64,000 bases of DNA, taken from NCBI RefSeq assembly GCF_040802235.1, contig NC_133166.1, positions 114,342,991 through 114,406,990 of the forward strand, read 5' to 3'. The translations under genes and the position numbers were made by a program. This DNA is from Manis javanica (Eukaryota > Chordata > Mammalia > Pholidota > Manidae). Each line of letters starts with the position of its first letter. Position 1 is the first letter of the stretch. Under the pieces are notes generated by a model. It saw only the letters and a list, made by a program, of their open reading frames with translations, made no database searches and was not told the origin of the DNA. Shown piece after piece: positions 22,701 to 34,400 of this stretch.

Positions 22701-23829
22701 GGCGTGGCCGGCAGGGAGGCGCCCCGACGTCACGGGAGTTAGGAGCTCCCCTAGTGTCGGGGGGCAGCACTACGCAGCCCATGCAAGCCTGGGTTGATCC
22801 GGACTTGAAACGGGCCACCCCAGGCTCTCCCGGGATAGCATGGCCCCACCCACACTTCTGCTTGGGGGCCCCACGGCAGGCTGGGACAGGACCAGGGCCG
22901 ACCTGTGAGGTGGCAGAGGCGGGAGGGGGGGGGGCGTCTGGCAGCACAGACCCTGTGCAACTCTGATGGAGCAAATGTGGACAAACACCGCCAAGGTGGA
23001 GGGACAGAAAACCGCCACAAACTGTAGTGGCTTCATTAAGTCTGTCTGTTTCTCGGGAGGCCACCGGTCCAGGAGGAGCGGCACTTTTTGCTCTGCCGTC
23101 TTGAGCACATGGGCTCACCACACGGCTCAGAATGGCTTCTCAAGCACCAGGCATCCCAGCCGCCTTCGAGGCAGGAAGAGGAGAGGGAGGGAGGCGCGCC
23201 CCGCCCTTCACAGGGACGGCCGCCGGCCACACCTCGCTGCAGGGAGCCCGGGAAGTCCGGCTGCCCTCCTGAGGACGAAGGTCGGCAGGTCCCGGGGGCA
23301 CTCAGCAGCCTGCTCCGGCCTGAGGGCCTCGGCGCTGTTAGTGCTCAGGAACCGGACTCCGCAAGGGCTTCTGGGCTTCAGCGACTGGAACTCAAGGTCC
23401 ACATGCCCACTGAGCTGCTGGACTCTCCGTCACGCCCCCGTCTCAGGATGCTCTGCGCTCACATCTTCACGGTGTTGGGCCGCTAGCCGTCGGGGATTGA
23501 TGGGTCATCTCCCGTGTCTACCCAGCCGCTCTCTTTTTCAGTGTCTTTACTCACAGTCCCTAGGTTATTCCCACAGAAACACTGCTTCTCGCTCCCACCT
23601 TCCCCAGGTGCTAGGGAACCTGAGTTACATGGGGCCCTTGCTGCTCAACAGCTGCACCTGTGGCCCCCGGAGCAAAGGCAGCGCCTCTAACGCGGGCGGT
23701 TGTGGCGGGGGGTGGGGGCACTGGAGTCACTTCCTGACCCTCCGGGGGCGATGGGCAGTGAGGGCAGATTCTGCCTGGTCCCACCTGAAGAGAAGCCCCG
23801 TATAGCCCTTTCAGAACAAAGGTGAGCAA

Positions 23830-24340
23830 TGAGAACCAAAAGCCTGCAAACTGGTCATACTTTGGTCCATTAATTTACTCTTTGGAAACTATCCTAAGAA
23901 AAAAAATCCAAAAGAATGCAAATATGTATAAATGTGGTCTTTGAGGCAAAAACTGTAAACCACCTAGATGTTCAGCACTGGGGACAGCATGGGCAGCCAC
24001 GGAATACTCATGCTGATTGGGCTGCTCTTAAAAACGACCCTTTCGAAGAGTTTATGACAACGCAGGAAGATGCTCGTGTTACAATTGAAGTGAAAACAAG
24101 GATTGCAAATATGCACTTTTACAAATCTCAACGAATTTAAAATGCATTAAAATACTGGAAGAGCACATTAAATATTTGATATTTATATTCGCTTAGTGAT
24201 TTGAGCTGTGCATAGTGGAGTTCTTGTTTTCTTTTATTTGCTTTCTTTGAACTTTCTACAACAAACACACATTACTGCTATAAACTTTATTATTAGATTT
24301 ACATTATCATCATGCTAAAGTCTTTCATTATGAATTTCAT
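23830..24340. mobile_element. Degraded AT-rich interspersed repeat, probably LINE-derived
   Basis: The composition shifts sharply from the GC-rich surroundings, and the text (gtaaaccacctagatgttca, cacggaatactcatgctgat) resembles an old LINE 3' region. The family is not assigned. Confidence 0.4.
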
Positions 24341-26199
24341 TTTCCCCAGACTCAGCCTTGCTCTCTGCGTGAGTCATGAGCGCATCTTGTGAAGAATATG
24401 CAGGCAGGGGGGCCGCCCTGCTGCCGCACAGCCGACCCTGCCCTGTCTCGGGCAGAGAACTGCAGCTGAGGCCCGTGTGGGCCTCCTGCTCTTCCCCTGT
24501 GGACCCTGGACCCTGCTCCCCTTTCCTTCTTCCTCAAGCCCCAGAGAACCCTGTCCCCTGTCCTCTTCCCTCTGAGGGCCAAGGTGCCGCAGGTGGCAGG
24601 CCCCTCACTTCCCACTGTCTCCAGGGTGCCTCAGGCCTCTTTGAACTGTGGGCTGGGGGCCACCTCGTGGAGCAGGTCAGGAGGACAAAGCCACTAGGCG
24701 TGCCCCAGGCGAATCGCACAGGCACGAGTGAGCACGGCTCGTCCCCACCCGGGATCTGACTTCCCAACCCCAGTGGCCTGGATGTGGCCCAAAGACGCTC
24801 TGATGTCTTGCTGAGGATGCTTCTCAGAGGAAGCACAGCCAGGTCACTGGGGCTTGGGGCCTGCTGAGTTCTCTCTGGACTGGTCCTGGGCACCCCCAGT
24901 CACCCTGGCTGACAGCACCTGTTTGGGGAGGCAGACCTCCCTGGCCTCAGGCCCCTGCAGGGTTGACCAGTCTCCTACAATGGGCCTCTGCTCCTCGAGC
25001 CTGCCAGAAGCCGGTCCTTGCTTGTCACACCAGGGTAGCATTGTGTGGGGACCCAGGCCCCTCACCCCAGGGACACTTTTATCTCCCTGCTGCACCCCCA
25101 ACACCTTCTGTGGCCTTACATTTTCACCAGTTCCTGTTTTCTGTCTTAAGGAGCTTAGAGCTGTTCGTGGCTGAGTTGGCAGTCCTGCTGTTTCCAATTC
25201 TTTCATCAACCCTAAGAAAACTCCAGGTAGCAGGTGTGCATGTGCAAGGGTGTTTTTTGTGATCTACTCACCTTTACAGATTTGCCACACCAGTGGGAAG
25301 AGCAGTCATTGTTCTTTACAAATTCACAACTTCCTGTCCCTTCCCTGCAAGGATATTTTTAGAAAGCATTTTTGCCAATATTTCCCCTACTTACCACCAT
25401 GAATTCCCACAGGCCTAAGGAGACCTTGGGGTGTAGGCCAAGCCTCACCCACGTGAGCTTTGACCCAGGTCTGTGCAGTCTGGTCTGGAGGGACAGCAGC
25501 TTCCGTGTGTGGATAAAATCAACGTTCCTGTGGCCAGGATCCTCAACTGGCCCTGGCTGGCTTGCTCACTACACACGTGTGAGCAATACGTTGCTACTGA
25601 CTCTACATAAAGAGCACTGCCTAGGGCTCTGGGTGATACGGTGGCACGGCTGCAAGGTGCAGGAGAGCAGATCAGAGAACTGGCGTGGTGGCAGCGCTGA
25701 GGACAGAGGCCCAGAGGACGGCTGTGCGGGATGACTGCGGGCAGAGAGGCCCAGAGGCAGAGACCGGCTTGCTTCCTGCAGACTCACGCTGAGTGATGGA
25801 TATTAGCGATTGACCTGCCACCGTGGAAATAAAGTTGGGTATAACCCTTTCACCCCAAGAACACTCTACTGTCATTTCTTTGGTCACATTGAACCATAGT
25901 GAACTTGCCCGGGGCTGAAACCCATTGGCAAGATAATTGGTGACAGTCGGCAGGGTTCATTGGTGACAAAGGATAAAACAATAGATTGCCCAGCCAGGGA
26001 GGATTTCCAAGCCAGGCTTTCTCCCCCTAGACACAAAGGCTTTGCTTCTTGATGGAAAACTCTTCTACCCACTACACCCTGACCAGGTATAGCCCCCACT
26101 ACCTCGGCTTATACTTTGAGACACACATTTCTCACTACTTCCACCTTCTTAGATGGTCATTTGGACATGGAATTGTTCATCATATGGCATCTTCCATTT

Positions 26200-26390
26200 T
26201 TTAAGCCCTTCCTATCTGCCAGGAAACTGCTAGGTCCTTTAATGTCTTAATTTTCACAAAGACACCATGAGGGAGATACTAGGCCAACCCCCATTTTACA
26301 GATAATGGAACCAAGGCACAGAGAGGTAAAGTGCCTTGTCCAGGGTCACACAGCGAGTGCATGGGAGAGCTCAGGCCTGCAGTCCCTTCG
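26200..26390 (-). mobile_element. MIR element (antisense)
   Basis: Ccccattttacagataatgg, aggcacagagaggtaaagtg and tccagggtcacacagcgagt are the reverse complement of the MIR core. Confidence 0.85.
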
Positions 26391-27179
26391 TATAACCTTG
26401 CAGAAAACGGAACTCTCCTCTCTGAAGGATGCTTGCAGTGTGTGCGTGGGATGCAATGCAAGGAGATGTAACCCAGGCCTCCGAGGGCCAAAAGGATGCT
26501 GAAAACTGAGCATGTGGTTTGTGTGAATGGTTCCAATGAGCCCTTTGCGCCCTTGACCACCTGGCTGGTGTGCAGTTGTCTCTCAGCCCTGGCCTTCCTT
26601 AGATCCTCAGACTCGCTCAGGCTGTGCACAGGCTGCTCCCTCTGCCTGCAAAGCCGCCCTCCCTTCACGTGGTCTCTCCCTTGTCCCCTGGTTTGGGCAC
26701 ATGCCCCCCAGTCGTAGTTAGGCGCCCTCTGCTCCCTCTAAGCAGCCTGCTGGGCGTTTCTCTCCACCATTGTACTGGCTGTGGGTCTCCCCCAAGGTGC
26801 AATTTGCCAGGAGGCAGGGGCTGGTTCCCAGGACCCAGGAAACCCCGTAGCAGGTACTCCACAGATGACTGCTGACGATTCAGCCCCTGACATTTTCTCC
26901 AATTTCTTGCCGCCCATAGTCTCTCCAGGGGCTGCCGACCCCTGCCACCCTCATATGGCCTCCACTGAACATATCCCGCCAGATTCCGGTGCCTAGAGCA
27001 CTCCAAGTTCACAGCTGCTCCCTGCCGAGGATCACAGCGCCCCCCCGGGGCTAAGCCCGGTTTAAACTGTGAGCAATGCCTGGAATGTTGCCCTGTCCCC
27101 TCATCTCCCCCGTGAAGCCTCCCAATGCCCCGTCAGGACCCCCGGCACTGGAGACTGTCTGCTGACCCTTTCTGAGTTA

Positions 27180-27650
27180 GATGTGCCTCAGAGCAGGGCC
27201 CGCAGGGTGGCAGCGCGGGGCGGAGGCGGGAGGCGGCGCGGGCGGGCACGGGCGGCGGGCGGCTTGGGAAGAGGGGGCGGCGGCCCCAGGACTGGGGTTG
27301 GCAGCCTCGGGCCGTGTCGGTGGGCGGCGGGAGCGGCTGTTGGGAGCGCAGCGTCGTAGGAGGGCGGTGGCGGCCGCTACCGACGACTCCGTGCCCCCAG
27401 CGGGTGCCATCAGCGCCAGGCTCCGCGGATCCCCAGTTCGCCCGCCTGTCCCCGCCGCTGGGGCGGCACCTCCGCGGGCTGACACCGCCGGGGCCCTGCG
27501 CCGCCGGCCGCCCCCGCCTCCGGCCTCAGACTCCGCGCACCACCCGCAGAGGGCCGCCCTTCCCGGGGACCCCGCTGCCTGCTCCCACGCAGACCTCGCC
27601 GCCTCCCAACAGCAGCAGCTTGAAGTACGGAGCCGCCCCAACACTGGCGT
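27180..27650. promoter_or_regulatory. Orphan CpG island near the unit B breakpoint
   Basis: Very high GC and CpG density, with long open frames on both strands as expected from composition alone. No recognisable first exon was found. It lies about 0.5 kb upstream of the start of unit B and about 2.2 kb upstream of the predicted unit B promoter. It may be the promoter of an unseen transcript or a captured island. Confidence 0.55.
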
Positions 27651-27726
27651 TTTCTCCGGAAGTTTTGGGCCGGTGCAGGGCTCATTAGACTTTGGGAGTG
27701 TATTCATCTCATTCATTTAACAATAT

Positions 27727-27731
27727 GTGAA

Positions 27732-27794
<63 letters not shown>

Positions 27795-27935
27795 TCTCTC
27801 TCTGACACACACACACACACACAGATACACTTACTGTTCAGCCACACTGTGCCTGGTGGTATGGGAGATGGGAGGAGATGGGTGTGTGTGTGTATGTGAG
27901 ATGGGAGGAGATGGGTGTGTGTCTGTGTGTGTGTG

Positions 27936-27966
<31 letters not shown>

Positions 27967-28025
27967 TACACTTACTGTCCACCACACTGTGCCTGGTGGT
28001 ATGCGAGATGGGAGGAGATGGGAGG
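27727..28025. repeat. Palindromic (GT)n-(CT)n-(CA)n microsatellite, two tandem units
   Basis: A GT run of about 60 bases is followed by CT repeats and then a CA run, so the strand can fold back on itself. The flanking text (agatacacttactgt, cactgtgcctggtggtatg, gatgggaggagatggg) recurs, giving two degenerate tandem units of roughly 150 bases. The block ends about 130 bases before the start of unit B. Confidence 0.9.
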
Positions 28026-28881
28026 AATTTGGGACGCAGGCCCAGCAATAAACAACATAGGAAAAGGCAGGAAGTGAGGAAGATTCTTAATGTCCTCTTC
28101 AGCAGACAAGCACTCAGCCCACCTGGGGGGCTGGGCAGGTGGTCTTGTTTGATAGGCTCACTGCCACACTCCCTGCGTGTCTCAGACATGCGAGTAGAGG
28201 CTGTGGCCAAACTTCCCCACGAGGCTCAGGCCAGCCAGGTCCCCTCTAGGGTTTCAGGCTCAGCAGTCACAGCCCCACGCGTTGAAAACAAGAGCCCAGG
28301 GCATTCCAGAGGAGCTGCGTGACAGCTGTTCAGCCGGGTCTAGAGCAGAGGTGGCATCCTCTGTGGCCCTGGATTGGGCACGGACAGCAGATCCTGACCC
28401 TCTGACTGCCAGGTGTTGGGGGAAGCCACGTACCCTATTGAAACCCCACATTCTCTTTCCTCAAGCACCGGTCTGGATTCTCTGGCTTCCATTCTGCCGT
28501 AGGCCCCCAGAAAGACGGGGGTGGGGGGAGGAATAGACAATTGACTCCAGGCGACAGAAAGTCCCCAGGCCCCCAGGTGTGCGTGTGCAGCTCAGACATG
28601 ACCCAGGGTGACTCACCAGGAGGTCTCAGCTCCTCTCTCAGTTATGTCGGGGTTGCCTGGTCCCTGCCTGCACTCATTAGGGGGCACCTTGGGATTTCAG
28701 AGCAGAAACCCCTGGCTGGGTTTGCACCTATGGAGGGAAGTAGGCCGGGGGCTGGTTCAGATGCAGGCACATCCTCACAAGTTCCTGGGAGTTCTGTTTT
28801 GGGGGCCGCCTGCCATAGTTGTGATCTGAGGAAAACACTTCAGCCCTTCCTCGCACAGACATATGGATGTTACTGTTGCAG

Positions 28882-28979
28882 TTAACGAGAAATCGAAGGT
28901 TATCGGAAAAGGCTTCCAAGATGTAGACAACAGGGAGGAAGTTATTTGTCAATTCAGATTTGGTAACAAGAAATTCCCG
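28882..28979 (+). pseudogene. ANTXRL: Fossil ANTXRL exon 10 (Ig-like domain), unit B
   Basis: Identical twin of 1337-1434, carried along by the 21 kb duplication. The relic is therefore older than that duplication. Splice sites and open frame are the same. Confidence 0.8.
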
Positions 28980-29144
28980 GTAAGTAGGCCCTCCTTTCCT
29001 CCAGTGACAACCGTCCCGCATCGGGCTGCCTCCCCACAGTGAGCCCAGCTTGGACACCTGCCAGTGACACCCAGGAACTAATCCGTCCCCAGCACCGCCG
29101 GGCACCAGGGAGTAGCCTTCACTGCAGCCCACGCTGGGATTGGG

Positions 29145-29295
29145 GCAGGGTGGCCCTCAGAGCTGCGTCCCCCTCTGTGCGCCCCTGCCTGCACCCAGTA
29201 GGGGGCACCTGGGCATTTCAGATCAGAAACCCGTGGCTGGTTTTGCCCCGAAGGAGGGAAGCAGGGCGGGTGCCTGATGTTCCCTGGTGGGAGTG
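29145..29295 (+). repeat. Extra partial copy of ANTXRL intron 9 sequence, unit B
   Basis: Twin of the segment at 1600-1750. It is related to about 28658-28745 and to live intron 9 at about 36557-36640. Confidence 0.7.
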
Positions 29296-29888
29296 GTCCA
29301 GACAGCAGATTCAAATCCCTCCAAATGTATCTACATATGTAACTTTGTTTTGCTAAAATACTAAGAGAGGTTTAGGAGAGTGGAGAATGTATGATATGAT
29401 TCCAGAATTTACATGAAAGAGCAAGTGGGTTTTCCATGGAGGAAAGTCAACCCGTGCCCGCTCAGACATCTCTGAATTTCTAATCCACAGAACCTGTGCG
29501 CATATGAAATTTTTCTGCTTTATGTCCCTAGGTCTGCGATGGTTCAATACACAGAGCAGATAACTGGAATGTCCCGCATTCACAAAGGACACTGGCCTGC
29601 TTTCACAGCCTTCTTCTAGATCCTTCTATCCCTTGGGTGACTTCAGTGTCCCCACAAATAAACTTAGAGCATTCTTCTCTCCACCTCCCCACACTCAGTG
29701 ATGTCTGTGTGGAGGCCCCCTCAGCTGCCCTCTGTCAGTTTACCAAAGGGCCGGGTTTCCTTGAAATTGTAGACTCCCTGGGAGGGTTTGGGATAAGGGA
29801 CAAATGGAGGCCTCATCTTACTGCCCCTTCAAACTCCTGCCTGGGGATGCCCACAGGGAGAGCACCGGGCAGAGCTGCAGTTCACAAG

Positions 29889-29957
29889 GTCACCAGGGCA
29901 ACCTATTGTCCATCATAATGGACCTACGTCAGCAGGGCGGGGTGAAGGTGCATAAGT
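29889..29957 (+). promoter_or_regulatory. Predicted ANTXRL core promoter, unit B: X-box, CRE-like site, TATA-like box
   Basis: The X-box (29889-29902), CRE-like site (about 29925-29932) and TATA-like box (29950-29957) have the same sequence as in unit A. Nothing in the core promoter would silence this copy. Confidence 0.6.
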
Positions 29958-30196
29958 AGCGGGGCCATCACCCCACAGCCCACCACTTGCTACTTGGACC
30001 CACAGGGCAGGTATCAGGTGGCTGCTGGCAGGTGCAAGGTATACTGATCAGAGCGTGAGTAGAGCTGAGGTCGGGAGTGCCGAGGACCCTGAGCACGCGA
30101 GGAAGCAGAGGAGGTGTTAGCCTGAGGTGGCCTGCAGTTTACGGGGCCCGCCTGGGCCCCCAGGGACTGGGCCGAGGCAAGAACAGCGGCCCCAGG

Positions 30197-31460
30197 ATGC
30201 GGGGCCCCATGCTGGTGGTGTTCCTGCTGCTGCTGCCGCCATCTCCGCTCCCGACCACCAGGAGCACCCTCCGCTACCCCACCCAGGACCAAGGTCACGA
30301 CCCCAGCTCCAGGCTCCAGGAGAGCCCAGCAGATGGGGAATCCTGCTGGAGCACTTACGACGTGTACTTCGTCCTAGACTCGTGAGTGGCCCACCTGCTC
30401 TAGTCGCTGCCATAGAACAGTGCTGTCCCTGGGGTCAGTAGGGGGCCCCAGGCTCTGAGAGAGGGAAGCAGGGACTGTCCGATCACATCTGCGGACTCCC
30501 TGGGGCAGAAAGAATGCCCCAGGCATTTGTTCCCTGGGACTTTCCTCTTGAAAAGGATTGAAGGCCACCATGTGGTTTCTAGAGGACTCAGTCCCTCCAA
30601 CCACATGGCCCAGATCTGTGGCCTGCATGCCCCTTAATCAGCAGGCGGGGAAATTGCTGTGCTGGGATTGGGGTTCCTGGGGTTCCTGCGTCTCTGTGTC
30701 TCCTGCTGCTTTGGGGTTCCATGTGTGCGTGATCTTTCCGTCCCTCTCTGTATAAAAGGTGGTGGTCACTTCAGTCTCCACTCTTCTTCAGGGTGAAAGA
30801 CTCTGCGTGTAAGTGTAGATCTGGTGGAGAAGGTGACTTCAGGCTCTCTCTACTCCACCATTTACCCAGAATCCTGTTTCACTGGCTCTTGTTACCATTT
30901 TTGGCTTAAAGCCTATTTTATCTGATTTAACTATGGCTGATTTCTTCTGATTTCCGCTTGCATAGAATTTCTTCTATCACTTCACTTTTAACCGACATAT
31001 ATCTTTAGAACTGAATGAGTCTTTTGTAAGCAGCAAATATTTGGGTTTTATTATGTACTCAGCCACCCGGTGCCACACACATTTAGAGTGATGCTTGGTG
31101 TGTAAGGCCTGGCTGTATCATCTTATTGTTTGCTTTCTGCTCCTCTTATATTTTCTTGTTTCTTTTTCCCTCGGTTTCTGCCTACCTTTGTAGATTGTTT
31201 TCCATGGAAGTATAGTGTTTCCAGTTTAAGCCTCTGTTTGGTCAGTGTTTCTTTGTGGAAACTAAGGTTTAGAGCTTCCAAGTCTGTCTTTTTCACACTT
31301 CATGCCACTAGTTTGTCTGTAATTTCATTTTTAAATTTATCAAGGAAATGCTTGAACATAAATTTAAGATAGAACACATTAGAAATGCGCACACACACAC
31401 ACACGCACGCACACACACGCACACACACGCGCGCACACGCACACACACGCACACACACAC

Positions 31461-31496
<36 letters not shown>

Positions 31497-34400
31497 TGAG
31501 GCTCTTGCCCACACCACCCCCTTCTGATCCTCCTCTTCAGAGACAGCCATTTGCAAGTATTCCAGATTTTATTTTTTTGACATTGTGACCATGTATCTAA
31601 TAACGTGTTTATACACTACAGCATGTTTATACTTTATGCTGTTTCTTGCTGCTTGAGGTTACATATTCTCTGTGATCTCCTTACTGGGGAAGAAGAGAAT
31701 TTAGCTTTGTTACATCTCAGCTCCCTTATATGATTCTGCTCTGTACTTCCACTCTCCCAGAAGAGTTATATCACCAGGATGTTTTGGCCTCGAGGTTTAA
31801 TTGTGGAGCTGCCTATTGATGCCCGTGTCTCCATTCTCATTTAGGAGGGGGGCACTGAATCGTGGCTGGAGCCCTGAGTGCCAGAAGCCCACGCGTCTGC
31901 CCTGTTCCCTACTGCCTCCTTGCTGGGGAACGTAGGGCCCTGTGGCTGCCTGTGAGCTCTCACATTCTTGTGTTATAGAATCTGGAGGCTTTACCGACCA
32001 ATGCATCCCTCCTCATTTCCTAACATTCCCAGGTAGCAGGATCAACCACCCGTGTTTGCCACCAAAGCCCCTCATCCGAGAAGTCCCCTGTCCCCTCCCA
32101 CGCAGGGTGGATCGGTCAGTGGCTGCCACTCACATTGAATGAAGTCACCACGAGGGTAACCCAGTGATTTCTCTCCCGGTGCTGTGGTGGCTTCAGCTAT
32201 TTCAGGAGCTGGGGGCCCTCACGGAGGAGCCTGCTAAGGGCCTGTGGAAGGCAGGGAAGGCAGCAACTCTGCTCACATGATACATGCACCTCCGTCTCTG
32301 ACTCACGTCTTCTTCTTTTTCAGATCACAAGGTGTACACAACTGGATGTTCACACAGAGCTTTGTGCGGGATTTGGTGAACAGATTTAAAAAGTACGGCT
32401 CTTCAGCTCTGTGTTGCAGGGCGTTTTCCTCTCTGAGTGCCTTGCTGTTTAGATGCAGTAGACCCGGGCCTGCCTCAGGTCGCAAAGCTCAGGGCAGTGT
32501 TCCAAACAGGAGAGAAGGACAGATCACACTTGTTTCCTAAGATCTCTGCAGCCCTGCGTGGCTCCTTCCTGGGGGTCTGTCCTTGTTTTCAGGGGCACAT
32601 CTTCCCTGGAGGCCCTCACAGATTAGGAAATATGAATGGCTGAGGAGGGAGCATAATTTCTTTGAGGCGAGGGGGAGGGAGGTGGGGAAGATCGTCCAGG
32701 GAGGAGGAGAAGGGAAAGGACCAAGAATCTGTCAGGAGGGGAGAGGGGCGGCCAGCGAGGGAGGCCCTCGTGAAGAGCAGGTAGCTGCCTGTCTCCTGTG
32801 CACGCAGCAGCCCTGTGCGCGTGTGTGTGAGTGAGAGAGAGAGAGAGGCAGAGAGGGAAACAGACTTCCGGGCTTTGGGTCCGCAGGGCGCTCTGCCGCA
32901 CTCTGACAGGAGGGCTGCGCGCCTGCCGGGCCTCATGATCCTTCACTAAAGTGATGAGAACTTGTGGAGTCCAGGAAATGGGCTCCACACTAAGAGACAG
33001 AACGGAGAGCAGGGAACTTGGGGGGCGCCCCCTGCCTGTTGCACATCAGCCTGTGTGAAACACTCAAATGCCCATGTTTCCTCCCAAGCCCTGAACAACG
33101 CATGTCATTCATTACGTACTCGATGCACGGCCATGTCAATATGCAGCTGACCTCGGACAGGTAAGTGTTTCATTGATCCCCTAGAGCAGACCCAGCGATC
33201 AGGCCACAGGGAGGGCCAGGGAGCAGAGGGGGCCCCTGAGCCACACCGAGGAGCGCACGGGTGTGAAGGCACGGTGTCCTGGGCCCTCCCCTCTCTGCCC
33301 ACCCTGACCTTCAGCCCTGGCCACGGGGGCCCCGCTGCCCCCTGTGCACTGGCCCTGGCCGGACCCTGTGCTGGTAGGCAGACTCCTCCCCTCCGAGCCC
33401 AGCCCTCCGTGCTCTACCCTTTCCCTAGAGCAGGCCGACTGCGAAGATTCCCAGATCAGGTGGAGCAGATGTGGGGGCCTCTAGGGACACAGCCTGGCAC
33501 CTGCGGTTGTGTGTCACTTTCTGCCCCGGGCCACTGGGGAAGAGGGGACAGTCAGAACCAGGGACGAACGGATGGTATCACCCAAGTGTGGGTGCTGCAG
33601 TGGAGGGGAGCGTGTTCCCCCTGAGTCTGGTGAGGGGAGCCCAGGAGTGGGTCCTGAACACCAGGCTGGGGCAGGGTGCTGGAGGAAGGCCCCGTGGGCC
33701 TGCATCCCAGGAGGGTCTAGGCGGGAGGCGGGAGGGGATGGAGCTTCTGAGTAGCAGGGAGGTTCAGATTCTCATGGAGGAAAATGGCTGGGAGTGGGAG
33801 GAGCAGCAGACGGCCCGAGGACCGTGCACTGGAGGGGCCCAGGGCCCGTGGACAGGAGGGGCCACGGTGACCTTCCCAAGCTCTGCCTTAAGGGTGGGAG
33901 AACAGTGTGCCCTCACCAGGGCCCCCGGGGGGCGGTCGTGCTGCCAGTCACACTGTGATGGAATCACACTTGGCATCTCCCCATACTCACCGGGGGCAGT
34001 CAGGGTGTATCCCGGGGTGAGGTCCCCAGTTCTGCACGGCTTAGACAGAGCTGAGCGCAGAGAGCCCAGGCCACACCTATGGGGCTAGACAGACGCGTGC
34101 CCTCCCCACCCCACTCACCGGATACGGGACTGGGACGGTGGGAACCAGGCCAGCCAATGCCAAAGGCACGGGGCAGAGGGCCGGGCCAGGGCTGCTTGAC
34201 GTGGCCCTCACCCGTCCCGGAAGGGCTGCTCGTGCAGACGGACAAGGACAGCCTGGGGCCGCTTGTAAGAGGCAACCCCTCATTCCATCTCCCACCTGCT
34301 CTGATTTTTTCTTTTCAGAAATAAAATAAACACTGGTCTTGTCGATCTGTTGAATGTCATACCTTCAGGAGCCATAAATATGCAGCACGGATTGAAAAGG

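Larger units (their letters stand above)
21683..28160. other. Single-copy spacer between the two ANTXRL units
   Basis: 6.48 kb present once in the window. It holds two CpG islands (about 21990-22700 and 27180-27650), a GC-rich stretch 22700-23820, an AT-rich old repeat 23830-24340, non-coding-looking sequence 24340-26150, a MIR at 26200-26390, and a GT/CA microsatellite block 27727-28020. I found no exon with recognisable protein homology. Confidence 0.6.

Noticed and set aside
22099-23121. 340-codon minus-strand open frame over the CpG island
   Set aside because: Composition-driven (Pro, Ala, Gly, Arg), no homology seen, and it reads across the predicted donor at 22102. Only the short first-exon signature is kept as a tentative signal.
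27177-27720. 179-codon open frames on both strands in the second CpG island
   Set aside because: Overlapping frames on opposite strands with low-complexity residues are expected in a CpG island. No splice-bounded homology.
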